A stretch of DNA of 64,000 nt. It comes from Allodiplogaster sudhausi. Its lineage: Eukaryota > Nematoda > Chromadorea > Rhabditida > Diplogasteridae. Shown here one piece after another: positions 50,022 through 61,402 of this stretch. The stretch covers positions 2,669,501 to 2,733,500 of the forward strand of contig CALZFC010000031.1 in NCBI GenBank assembly GCA_945643635.1. Direction: 5' to 3'. The translations under genes were made by a program, and so were the position numbers. The notes below the pieces were generated by a model. That model searched no databases, was not told where the DNA came from, and saw only the letters and a list, made by a program, of their open reading frames with translations. The stretch's first letter is position 1. The number at the start of each line of letters is the position of its first letter.

Positions 50022-52388
50022 ATGGCTGGATATTACGCGCCTTCCTTCTACGCCGGCGGGTTAATACTCCCAATATCTTTATCACTCAAATATGTATCAA
50101 TTTTAATTCATTTAAAACAAAATAAAGATGTATTTTGCAGCCACGGCCAGCCTTCGATGCCGACTCGGGCAGCGTCTACAGCCTCTCTTCTCACCCGATT
50201 CCCATGCAGGCTTATCTGGCGTCGCAATACGCAGCCGCGGTCAGCTCCTCTCTGTTCTCCATCGTGGATTGCAAGATCACTTTCATTGTGAAAAAAAACT
50301 GAACTAAGCATTAAGGAAAAAAATTGCTTCGAGGAACAATGAATACATATTTTTAGGGAAACTTCTCCTGTGTACTTCGCATCGGGAGCGCCTTCTGCAT
50401 TTGCCGCTCCTCCCGCTGCATTCGTTCAGCCCCCCATTGGATACGCCCCGCCTCCTTCCGGATATGCTCCGCATTCTGCTGGATATGCCCCGCCCTCTGC
50501 TGGATATGCCCCGCCTCCTGCCGGCTATGCTCCGCCCTCTGCTGGATATGCTCCGCCCCAGTATCAGATTGCCCTGCATGCTCCAGCTCCTCATCCTGAA
50601 CAGAGTAAGTTCGCTACCACCGAATCTCTTCCTCAACAATAGTATAAATGCATTCTCATTGGATTCATTAAAAGAAGATCCATAAACCAAGACCTTTCTC
50701 TCTTTATTCAGGCCCTGAAGTCTACTCCGAGTACATCCCGGCCAGTGGTCTCTCCGCATACAATCAGCCTCACCAGTACGCGCCGCCCGCTCCTCTCCAG
50801 CAGCAGGTCCTGGCACGAAAGCAGTTTACCGTAATCGGAGAACGAATCATTGCTTTGCAGGGTGTCATCTAGTCGGCCTCAAACTCTTTCTACCAGCCGA
50901 TCACCCAGAACAAGCGCGATCTGAGCGCCGACTCTTAGGTCGATATCCGTGATCTGCCGAACCTCTTCGAGAGCCGTGTGAGTTTCATAACCTCGAAAAA
51001 GTTTAATCGAATGAAAATATTACTTTAATAATCTTATTAGAATGAACAGCAACAGCCGGTATTCTACAATGCTGACTCAGCTCAGGCCGCTCCACAGAAC
51101 CACTCCCAGGTGGACAACCCTCAACTTCAGAACAAAGTACAGTGTAATTAATTTGAGGGTGCTAAGTCTTCGATCTACGCAATGGATTCCCTGCCGCCGG
51201 CCTACGGGCAGAAGATCTCTTCTTATGCCCCTCAGGCTCCCCGTGCTGGCGGAGTTCGCTCTGGCCGTTAGAATTACGACATATTTACAAATAGTTTTTC
51301 GGATTAACTTGGTTTCCTTTCCAGAGCACCTGGCCTCGGCTCATGGCTCCGCTACAGCTGCACAGTCAGGCATCTCGAAGAATAATGCTTGGGTTCGCTT
51401 TCCTTTCTTCTCACCCAATCTCTATTCTCTCCCTCTTTGGCTGCCCCTCATTCTCGCTCTCCTCTCTGTCTCTCTATCTCACTCTCTTTCTCTACTCATT
51501 CTCCCATCTGCTTCTCAATCCTCTCTCCATCTCTCTTTTCAGGCTGGCGCTCGCTCTCAGCAGCCTCCCCCAGTGATCTACGGTACCCAGCAGATCTACA
51601 ACAACATCGCACAGGCCCCCGCCAGCGGATATGCCGTCAGAGATATCAAAATCTGTTGATCGATCCAATTCTAATTCCACTGCAGATCCCTTCGATGTAC
51701 GCGCCTTCCGCGCAGAACAAGCAGAAGCAGCAGTCGACTTACGAGGAGCAGGTGAATCAGCAGGAGAAAAATCTTGGGCAGGGAGGTCGCGGACAGAATT
51801 CGCAATCCGGGACTGGCCACGGACATCACAATCAGCAGCAGGGAATCCAGCAGCTGGCACAGGCCAGCTACGCGGCCCCTGCGGCCAGCGGCCGCGCGGT
51901 TCGAATCAACCGTTATTTTCTCCAATTTTATTCTTTGATACTCAGGCCCCGGCTGTCTCCGTCTACTGCGGAATGCAGGATGACACCACCTACGCCTTCG
52001 ATGCTCCGCTCCTTGCCTACCGCAACCAACGTGAGCTTTCTGAACTTCAGTGGTTCCTGAGTGGAAAAGTCCTTACGGGAATTCAGGCTCCAAGTCTTCT
52101 TCGAGTGGCCGCTCCGCGAAGACGGCGCGCTCCGTGAATTCTAAGAAGAGCCAGAAGTCTGCTCGCCAGACTCGCGGTGCCTCGGCCAAGGCTGCTCTCA
52201 GTCAGTCCGCGACTCCTTGAAACCCTCAATCTAGCCACTTTCCAGATGCCTCCAGCGAGTCCCTCAGCCGCGCCGTTGCCGCCCTCAAGACGGGAACGGT
52301 CAATCTCCGCCAGAATGTTGACAAGCCTTCCGAGTACCACAACGAGGAGCTCCGCACTGCTCGTCGCACCTCCAAGGCCAACTACTAA
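50022..52388 (+). CDS. Gly-Tyr-Ala-Pro-rich, Gln-rich protein (structural type), ~13 exons
   Basis: Starts MAGYYAPSFYAGG at ATG 50022 with no signal peptide. Exon ~50357-50605 carries tandem GYAPP-type units. Later exons read YSEYIPASGLSAYNQPHQYA, EQQQPVFYNADSAQ, QQPPPVIYGTQQIYNNIAQA, YEEQVNQQEKNLGQGGRGQN, VSVYCGMQDDTTYAFDAP, a Ser/Arg/Lys-rich stretch (GRSAKTARSVNSKKSQKSAR) and the end SEYHNEELRTARRTSKANY-TAA. From exon 8 to the end every junction is in phase. Oddities: exon 2 (50152-50239) reads best in a frame that does not match its flanking phases; the exon at 50872-50980 has two in-frame TAG codons around SASNSFYQPITQNKRDLSAD; and an intron of only 21-30 nt is needed near 51138 to avoid a TAA. 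I know no family; Tyr/Pro/Gln-rich repeats suggest a cuticular, adhesive or condensate-forming protein (inference). Confidence 0.65.
50440..50565 (+). repeat. Coding tandem repeat (GYAPP-S/H/P-AG units)
   Basis: About seven 18-bp in-frame units of the type GGATATGCCCCGCCTCCT encode GYAPP(P/S)(S/A). They are adjacent to two Ala/Pro-rich stretches. In-frame period preserves the reading frame. Confidence 0.9.
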
Positions 52389-52849
52389 AGTCCCTGCCAA
52401 GTCTTCCTATCCCTTCTCCCTCGTGTGTTTATTTCTCGTATAAAATATTTGTTTGATATTTTTGTAGTCCTGTGACAGTATGACATCATGAAGGAGCCTC
52501 TCGTTGAGAGCGAACAAACATAGCGCAAATTGCCTAAAATTTTCAGACTGCTTTTGGACCGTTTTGGTTTACTCTTGGCTATCAATGGAGTTTTTAATTT
52601 TAATTAAAGTGAGAAGATCATATTGAATAATTGGCAAGGAATTTTGATAAATTCAAAAAAATTAATACCGATTTATTTTTTTTGTTACTTCTATTTCCGG
52701 CAATGAATGAGGGATTGCTCTGTCGTCATTTCCTTTTCTCCTCTGATCTCTCATCTTCTATGCTTTTCCGGCGAACGGCGAATCTGGCTGCTAGTGACGA
52801 AGAGAACAGCATTTCTCTCTCCTTTGCCCTCTTCTCTCTTTCTTTCTTC

Positions 52850-52877
52850 TCTTCTCTTCTCTCTTTCTTCTTCTCTT

Positions 52878-52930
<53 letters not shown>

Positions 52931-52935
52931 TTCTT
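52850..52935. repeat. CT microsatellite
   Basis: (CT)n with TTCT units in the intergenic region 52.4-53.38 kb, where no gene is supported. Confidence 0.9.
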
Positions 52936-53275
52936 TTTGTTCTCGTTCTGATTCCCGTCCATTCCATTCCTTTCTCTACATTTCCTCTCTTCTATCTCTT
53001 TTCCGTTCCCTTTTGCCTTTTGACCCTTATCAACTCCCTTTTGTCCTACGCCTTTGCTCACTTTTTGTCTTTAATCAGCAATTATTCCTGAATTCTTATG
53101 CTTTGACAAGCACATCTTCCTTTATAATGATTGTGAGATATGGACTTAAATTTGATTTCCCACAAGAAAAAAAATGTGGTGAGTGCGTTTGCGTTGGCGG
53201 AAAATGATGGAAGTGGAACCTCTTTCTTTTTCGCCGTTTCACTATTTCCATTCTCTCCCTCACTCTGTCTCTCGA

Positions 53276-53307
<32 letters not shown>

Positions 53308-53384
53308 TCTCCTGCCTTCTCTGCGCGTCTTTCTCCCTTTCTCTCCCTAGTCGGTTTCTCCTCTTTTTATCACTTCCTTCCAGG

Positions 53385-54859
53385 ATGGCAGAGCAGGAAA
53401 ACCTATTTCGTATCTCGGATTTCGCCGGACCTGGAAGAAGAGGAAGCTTGGATTTCCATTTAGCCCCTCGGGCGGCCGCTGGCAAATCTTGTCGTCCTTC
53501 TGCAGTTGATGTGCTTCTCTTTCTGCTGCTCGCGAATCTCTTTAGCTACTTAAGAGGCAGGTTTTTCGGATTAATCAGAGAGACGACAAGAGAGCAGAAA
53601 AAAGAACGCCAATAAATCAGTGGCCATTTCGGTGAGTAATTCGATGGGGGGCCCCTCTCTTCTTCATCTTCTTTGTCTTTGTCTTGCTTGGCCGCCCACG
53701 ACTAATCCCATTCCTTGGCCACGAGTTGTCAGTCAAAGAGTATGCAAAGATAGAGTTGGCATCAACAGCTCCCGTGCCATAAATAGCCAGATCTCGTGGT
53801 ATGACAAGACCTCCATGAGCCGTGCAGCTCCCCCTCCCCCCCCCCACGCTCCGATTGCCTCAGGGCTTGTGCATGGCACTGGAAGAGAGTCCATCTATCA
53901 TTGCACGCCACTCAACCACTCCCCACCTCCCACGCGCACTACTCCTCTTTTCACGTTGAGATAGAGGAAGCGAAACTGAGAGTTAGAGAGAGAGAGAGTT
54001 TAAAATCCTTCACCTATTCATTTTCGTATTTTCATCTGTAACTCTATCTTTCACTCAATTACCCTCTCTCGCTCACTTTCTCTCTCTCTCTCTCTGCATT
54101 GCTCTCTCAATCACTATCTCACTCTTGCTTTTCATGCCTTTGTTTTACTTACCCTTCTTCTTTCTAGCTGTGCGTGTTCATTTGCACAGTTGGTCAACGA
54201 TGATACATGCATTTTTTTCTCTCTGTAGTTTGCTGATGAGAATTCACATGTGCACATCTTTGATGGATTTCGTTCAGTTTTCAATGCAGCTTTTTAAACT
54301 GTTTTTATATTTGGTTTTGGCAACTATTACCATCCCTTCACTCAATCACCCTCTCCATGATCTCTGCTCTCCCTCTTTCCTTCTCTTAAATTTTTCTCTC
54401 TATCATTCTCTCGTTCTCTCTCTCTCCCTCTTTCTCTCTCTCTCTTATTCTCCCTGGATGAACTTCCGCCAGACTTTATCTCATCCACTTTTGGCTCCTT
54501 GAACGATAGCATCCAGGATGTCCTGACGCACTTCTCTTCCACAAGAGAGATGTGATTTGGCGGATGACGTTGTCATTCCTTCTCTTTTTCTCAACTGTGT
54601 TCTCTCTACTTTCTCTTCTCACTCTTCCTTCTTCGCTCTCGCCTTTTTATCTCTCACCCCATTTTTAACTCTCTCTTTCTCTCCTTCTCCCTCTCATAGT
54701 GGAAGCTGTTATTTTCCCGTCGTCGACTATACAAATCGTACTAGGCCGTCATCAATTGCCAGCAAAGAAAAGCGGCCGAACCTTAATGTCGATGAAAGTG
54801 TGAGAATGGCTTCTTTCTCTCCGCCTAATTCTATGGAAACCCGCCAATTCTGCGCCTGA
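53385..54859 (+). CDS. Orphan Ser/Arg-rich protein, 114 residues, three exons
   Basis: Exon 1, 53385-53490, starts ATG one base after a CTTCCTTCCAG acceptor, as in a trans-spliced transcript: MAEQENLFRISDFAGPGRRG, then SLDFHLAPRAAAGKS. Exon 2 is 54473-54551 (FISSTFGSLNDSIQDVLTHF). Exon 3 is 54700-54859 (YFPVVDYTNRTRPSSIASKE; NLNVDESVRMASFSPPNSME) and ends TGA. Phases agree at both junctions and the summed length is 345 nt. It has no signal peptide or transmembrane segment. GRRGSL and RPSSIAS look like basophilic kinase sites (inference). No family recognised. The 980-bp first intron is CT-rich. Confidence 0.5.
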
Positions 54860-54879
54860 TCTCAGCCGGATACGGTATC

Positions 54880-55990
54880 TTACCGAGCAGGGTAATTACA
54901 TTCTGTCGGATTAGAGTCTTTGGAATTGAACGGGGAAAGCCAGCAATCTGCTTAGAGCATTAAGCCAAGCCTTGACCACGGCCTTCGGCGGCAGTCTGGT
55001 GAGGCCAGTTTTCTTTGTAAAATGACGTCATCGTGGCCTGTTTTACGAAAACAAAATCTACACACTTCATTCATATTGTTGCACCAGACTATTTACTCCA
55101 TGCGACAAATAAGCATTTACAAGCTTTTTAATTGTTCTATTATTTAAAAAGAGCTTATATGTACATATGTGTATGTTTGAAACCCTTAAATATTCCTGCA
55201 TCTTACAGTACTTTTTCTGACTAGCTTGTTCATTTGACGACGCAATCATAAAGTTGCGTGAATGTGAGTCTCGTAACTAACCTAAGCCCCGCCCCCTCCG
55301 TCTGGGTTTCTGCTCGCACTGCTGATCGCTCCGCCCCTTTGGCAGAAAGCTCGCCCTCTTTTTTTCGTCGGCTAGCGTCTGCAGTGGCCAGTCGGCCTTC
55401 TACGGCTGATGTTTTACCACTTTGCTTTTATGATGTCCTAGCCGCTATATACATACATACATGTGTACATAGATATAGTCGATGGATTAATTGTGTATTA
55501 CTTCGTAATTATCTGCAATGTTTATGCCTTGAAAGTACATGAGTTTGTGAAGTTGAAGTACTCTTTTTACACTCATTTTTGACGGGATTAAAGACAAATA
55601 TATAGGCAATCTGCTATTATTTGAACCGGCCAGCATTTCTTTAAGAAAAAGCTCATTACCTTGGAGATTTCATGAACGTTCTTTGAGTCACAGCTTTCTA
55701 TTTTTATTGCACTGTTATCTCGACTCTAATTCCCGGAACGAGTTCCCCTCACTCGGGGAATAGCCACTTCTCTAGAGTTGCTGGACGCTTTTGAAGATCT
55801 TTAGCACGTCCAAAATTTTCTGCTGAGATCCATATTTTCTTTTTCTAGCCCCCGTTTATACTCTCTATCTCTCTCACTCTATCTCTCTCACTCTCTCTCT
55901 ATCTTTTGTTCTCTCACTCTCTCTCTTTCCTCTCCCCCCTTATCTGTGCCACATCTTCCCAGCAGACCTCTTGACATGACGCCATTCCCC
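54880..55990. other. Region with no supported gene
   Basis: AT-rich sequence with a TACATATGTGTATG patch near 55155-55175 and TACATACATACATGTGTACA near 55450. Short open frames lack splice signals. Confidence 0.5.
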
Positions 55991-55994
55991 TGTT

Positions 55995-56305
55995 TTACCC
56001 CGGAGCCATTCTTCTGGCAGTGCGAGATATCGCACCGCTCGGACGCATCCCCGAGGGCTTTCCGCGCAGAGGCGCAAGACTCTGGCGATTCCTTGGCGAA
56101 AGAAAGGGGGAGAGAGAGGTTAGAGAAAGAAAGAGATGAGAAGAAATCAAAGGAGCAGAGAGAGCGAGAGAGAGAGAGAGAAGCCATAAGGTCGAAACTT
56201 CGAGCAGAGGCCCTACTCTTCTTTAGCTTCTTCCTTGGTTCCCTTAGACAAATGCTTCGGGCAATTCCGGATGATACGGCTTTATCTTTGAAATCGTTCC
56301 TCACG
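55995..56305 (-). CDS. Possible minus-strand exons, function unknown
   Basis: Two minus-strand segments look coding. About 56305-56190 reads DKAVSSGIARSICLREPRKK. About 56095-56000, after a CGCCAAG acceptor and before GGCTCCGGG|GTAAAA, reads ESPESCASARKALGDASERC then DISHCQKNG. The plus strand is also open here, so the orientation is not certain. No family recognised. Confidence 0.25.
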
Positions 56306-56324
56306 TGCCATGGCGTTATAACGC

Positions 56325-56391
56325 TGCCATTTTCCTAAAATATTGGGAAAAAATACTGCCATTTTCCTAAAATATTGGGAAAAAATCAAAA
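56325..56391. repeat. Tandem duplication of a 32-bp unit
   Basis: CTGCCATTTTCCTAAAATAT followed by TGGGAAAAAATA occurs twice head to tail with no differences in the shared part. Probably a recent slippage duplication. Confidence 0.85.
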
Positions 56392-56864
56392 TGTAGAATT
56401 TGTAAAGTCGATTTTAGTTATGCATATTGAGGGACGCAGGTGAATGGAATTAGTTGTCGAGGGTGTGAAGAGTTTGTGCAGTCAGAGAAACGTTGAGGAA
56501 GAGAGGAAATCAACAGTAAGCTGAATGTATGAGAAACTGGAGAGTGGTGGAAGGCGAGAAGATAAAGAAGTTTGGAGAAAATAGTGCTTTAAAAAGAAGG
56601 AAAAGATGTTAGAATGAGAAAGAGAGATAAAAAAAAGAGAGAAAGAGAAAAAGAGAGAAAGAGAAAGAGAGAGAAAGAGAAAAAGAGATGTTGAGTCGAA
56701 ATCAAATTTATATGACGCAACTGTTAGTCGGCTGCCACAGCTTCCTTCTCTTGAAAGAAGTTTGACTTCTCGCAAACTCTGCTCACTTTAGCTCTCGCTT
56801 GGATATCTTTAGCTGGGAGGTTTTTGCCGCCGTCTGCAAGTATATAATCCATTCGATAGTTTAC

Positions 56865-56911
56865 AATCAATTCGATAGCAATTCGTCTTTCGAATTGCTA
56901 TCGAGTTGATT
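56865..56911 (+). repeat. Near-perfect 21-bp hairpin with 5-nt loop
   Basis: AATCAATTCGATAGCAATTC-G pairs with CGAATTGCTATCGAGTTGATT across loop TCTTT, with one G-U pair. ATTCGATAG also occurs just upstream at 56851. No gene overlaps it convincingly. It could be a structured RNA element, a small MITE remnant or a cruciform site. Confidence 0.6.
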
Positions 56912-57716
56912 AAACAAAAACGTGATCTGTCAATCACGATTTATGCAGCGAAAGAGAAGGCAGAGAAATGGGAAGAATGCCTCCTGCCCCTTGGCACTCT
57001 CGTAGTCGACGTGTCCCATTGTTCCAGAGTTGTCACCAGGGTGCCAAAGAGGACTCTGAAGCAAATAGAAGTATTATTCTTTCTCACTCTCGTTCTCTCT
57101 CTCCAGTTCAAGATCTCTTTCTCGCTCCTGCCATCTCTCTCCCTCTCCATCTCTCTCTCTCTCTCTTCCTCTCTCTTCTCGCCACTCAGCTTTTTTTCCG
57201 AGTCTGATGCTACATATTCCCACTCGTCTCTCCCACAGCCGAGTCAAAGGAGCTCCAAAGAAGCACCACCGCCCTGCAGGCCTCATCCTCATGCTTGCTT
57301 TCTGTTTTCGGTCCATTTCTCCCTTTCGATGCCTCGTTTCCTCACTCTTTCTCTCTCTTTTCCTCCCTCTCTCTCCTACTCACTTTATCTCCCTCCCTCT
57401 TTTCCTCATTTCTCTCTCTCTCTATCAATCTCTCTCGTTCTCTATTGCTCTTTCGCTCTCTTTCTGCTTAAATTCACTTCACGTCTTCAAAGATTGACTG
57501 AGGGATGAAAACTCCATTGTGGTCATTCATCCCTTTCACATCCGCGCCGTACGATAAGGCATTCTAAATATGATGTCGTCAAATTAAATCTGAATTTTTT
57601 TTCATTCGCAATTCATTGTGTTCTCGCTTTTCATCTCGTCGACTTGAGTAAGCTTTTTCTGTGTACATAACTCGAATTAACAACGTTGTTTGAATAGTTC
57701 TGATCTTGAGGGTTAC

Positions 57717-57800
57717 CCATTCGGAAGGAAGCGCCCCTGCGCTCCACGCGAAGGATCTCAGAGTTGAAGGCAGTCTTCTGCTCTTCTGCGGTGTGGGTTT
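57717..57800 (-). CDS. Candidate minus-strand exon
   Basis: An 84-nt segment between acceptor ACGATTCAG and donor CGAATGG|GTAACC reads THTAEEQKTAFNSEILRVER then RGASFRM. Composition is coding-like. No partner exon with matching phase was found, although a minus-strand segment after TTTGCTTCAG near 57060 is open. Family unknown. Confidence 0.35.
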
Positions 57801-57917
57801 CTGAATCGTTATTTCTTTTTTAATCGGCCTCAGACGAAAAAATAATAATATTCCGAGAAAGTAGCCACTTGAAAAGCGAAAATAATTTGATAGATATCAT
57901 TTAGACCAAACATAAGG

Positions 57918-60900
57918 ATGACACAATCACCGTCTCATCGAGAACTTATTCTGCTTCTGCCTCTCCTGATCGTCATCACCTCTCTCGGTCAGCAACCTCA
58001 ATTACGCAAATATAAGTAAATGATTAAATAGTATAATACTCACCATGATAAGTGAACAAGGAATCAAAAATGAAGTCAGTTGACGTCATGGCTCTGCATT
58101 CGTTGTCATCCATCCTCTTACGACAATGACCTCTGCTGTCACTGTTTCTTCTCTTCTCCACTCCTCTGTCCCCTCCTTTCTCACTCAACAATTGTCGTCT
58201 CCTCATTCATCCATTCCGTCTACATGTTTCGCAATACATAAATTCATGCGCCAGAAAAGCAAGCGCAAACCTGGATTTGGAGAGAGAGAGAGAGAGAAAA
58301 AGAGAGAACGCCGTACTTTTGCAGAAAAGGCTCAGACGGATTGGCTATGCAGGGTGACGTGAGAGCGAGCCAGGAAGAGAGAGGGAGAGAGTACAACATG
58401 AGCAATGACTTGCTAAATTATTAGAGAAGAAGACAAGGAAAATGAGTTAACATTGTCGTCACATCCTGAAATAGCACAAGTCTTCTTCGCCATAGTTCAA
58501 TGACCATTGAATGCTCAGCCGAACCATTATGTTCAAAACCATGTATTTCATCCCGGTTTTTCAATGCTTTTACTGACCATTGATGATCTTGTTTATTCGT
58601 ATTTTCTTGAATCTTTCGTTTTCCTCTGTACCTCCGTCCAATTCGTTCGCTTCTCTCTAGCTTTCGATTCTCAAGAATGGCATCCCAAAACATGAAGTCT
58701 GCCTAACTCACTTTCACTGCTTTTTCCGCTGGCTTCCACTGAAAATGTGTCAACAAACAAATCCGAACGCGGACACTCTCATTCTTCAGAGAAGCGAAAA
58801 GACATTGGCCAATTTCCATTGACTTCATCTATTATTGATCGCTCGGGTCTCATCGGACCAGGTCACATTTCACATATTTCCTGCACACTTTCGGGTTGGC
58901 CCGTGAAGGACAGCCATTCTTTGTCTTTCTCCTGCTGACAATGCCACTCTTTCTATCCCTCTATTTCTCGCTCTTTCTCTCTCTATTTATCGCTCCCCCT
59001 CTTTCTCTCCCTTTGTCTCTCTTTCTTTCTTTCTCTCTCTCTCTCTCTCTCTGAATCCGGACATACAAAGAGTGCAGAAGCCCGAAAAATGAATGTATTT
59101 CGTGTGGGTCTGAACAATGGCTGAGCTCAGGGTTCTTCGTGACAATGAGTGGCAGCCACATGAAATACATCCATTCTTGTTTACTCAAAGAGCTCTTCTC
59201 GACTTCATCACTACTCATTCTTCTGGCAATTTGTCAAGTGGGCGGATGACTTTTCCCTCCTCCGCTCTTTCTCAGTGATTCTCTCTCCCTTCCTAATGGC
59301 TCCAAAATAGGCCGGAACGAGAAGATTTGGAAGAAGTCTGCCTTCGTAAGCAAGAAGATATGATAGAGCTGCTAGACTAGAACTTTCTCTCTCTCCTTCC
59401 CATCTCTCTCTCTTTCTCTCTCTCCTTCCCTTCTCTCTCTCTCTTCTTTCTTTCTCTCTCCATGTCTCTCTGTCTATCATTGTCTCTCTCCCTTGGGAAT
59501 GGGATGCTTTCGTCAGAGTAAAATTCCAAAGAAGACGTCGCGTGGGAGTTGAACACCGAAAGTCGAAAGATAACTCTAGAGAAAAAGAAGTGACAAGTAA
59601 TAGAAGAGCTAGAATATTAATGTACTATTTGTGCACATTTCAAGTATGAGACATGAGCTGGATACGTTTGAACGGTTCAGAGTTCACAGAGCAGAAAATC
59701 CTCCGATTCCTTACTGCTTCGTCCGAATTCGCATACTAAATTAAATACGTACGAATTTTCTCAATAAGCGCGATAGGCAACAACCTGAAATAAGGTGTCA
59801 AATTGATTTAATTAAGATAAAATAAACGACGTTTACATGAAACAGTCTGTCTTTCTTTTCAGTGCCCACCTCGGCAGCGGCCGATGACGCCGTCGCCTTG
59901 GAGACTGTGCCCGTGGCAGAGGAGAGGTTGGAGGACGCGTCTTGACTAGTGTCTAGGCAGGCGATCAAGGGCCACCAGAATGGTGAAGGAATTGCTGCAG
60001 AGAGACCAAAACAGAGAAAAGTTTGCTGCTGAATTTTCATCCTTTGTTTCACCAATCCGATATTGTTTCTCAAAGGAGAACATAACCAAATTACGAATTT
60101 GCCAAATTTTCTCGAAATATTTGTTAAGAGTGCGAACTTTCGAGAGACGTGACTAGAATATATTTAAAATAAATTCAAATGAATATAACGGCTGACCATG
60201 AGTATTGTGTTTCCCTGCGGGATCTCCTTGTCCACTCACCCCCCTCCCTCTCCTGGTCAGAGAATACAACGTCATAATGGTCAGAGAACCGCGCGCAATT
60301 CGCGCTGCTGCACACAAATTGAATCTCTCGGCGTCTGCTGCCTAAGAATGGCACGGCCATAGTGGCCAGAATTCAGTGCCGAGGCATCTCTGCACAGCCA
60401 GTACTTTCGTACAATGTTGAAGCTTCCTGGCCTTTGAACTATGAGAAACTCTGAACTATCATTATTGGTTGGGAATTACAAAACAAAATAGAAAATAAGT
60501 GTAAAATTTTAATCATACCCTCAAAGGTGACTTTACAATAGCAATTTCAAGTATTTCTTCTTCACTTTATTTGGTCTTCTTAAACCATCGTATGCTTGGC
60601 TAGCATTTCGTGTAGGACTTGTTTCCGGATCCGCGAAGGAAAGAAGTTGTCGACGGAGATGAAGTAGCTTGTGTATGTCCATGCCATATCTTATCCTCAC
60701 TCCAACTGCCTCCCTGGGGCGTACTAGTGATTGAGTGGAGAGAGAGGAGAGAGAGGGAGAGAGAGGGAGATCGAGGGAGAGAGAGAGAGCGAGTGAGAGA
60801 CAAAGAAAAAGGAGCCTTCCAGTAGCAGCAGTACATATTCACGGATTCGGCCAGTGAGCAGTGGGAATCATCCCCATTATGACATCACTGAAAGAGCCTT

Positions 60901-61344
60901 TTCCTGAGCTTGAGCGAGAGTCTCAAAACAGAGAGGCTTTTCTTCTATGCGCATATTGTAGAACATACGAATAGCAACAGAATTTTATGTATTCAAATGA
61001 GTACCTGGCCTATGTATGTATGTGCATGATTAGTTCACATGTATGCACATATATTATTCATTTGCATTCTATCAAAAAACGCATGGGTTCGTTGAGCAAC
61101 AAAAAAGACTGAAATATGCGTTAGTCCTTCTCTTCTCACATTCGGAATGCCAGAACACGTTGGACGGAGAAGAATCGTCGGGGAATTCATTATGAGGGGA
61201 GACGAGCTGTTTTTTGTATATATGGACGGAGTTTGGCAAAAAATAATTCATTAGAATCAGATGGTTGTTAGGATAAATCGCAGGATAACTTATTAAGTTT
61301 CACTAACATAGATACTTATGACGAGGCGACTGCGGGAGAAGCAA

Positions 61345-61402
<58 letters not shown>

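Noticed and set aside
53617..53847. Minus-strand frame with a kelch-like fragment (AYSLTDNSWPRNG)
   Set aside because: Short chance resemblance without conserved kelch Gly-Gly or paired splice sites.
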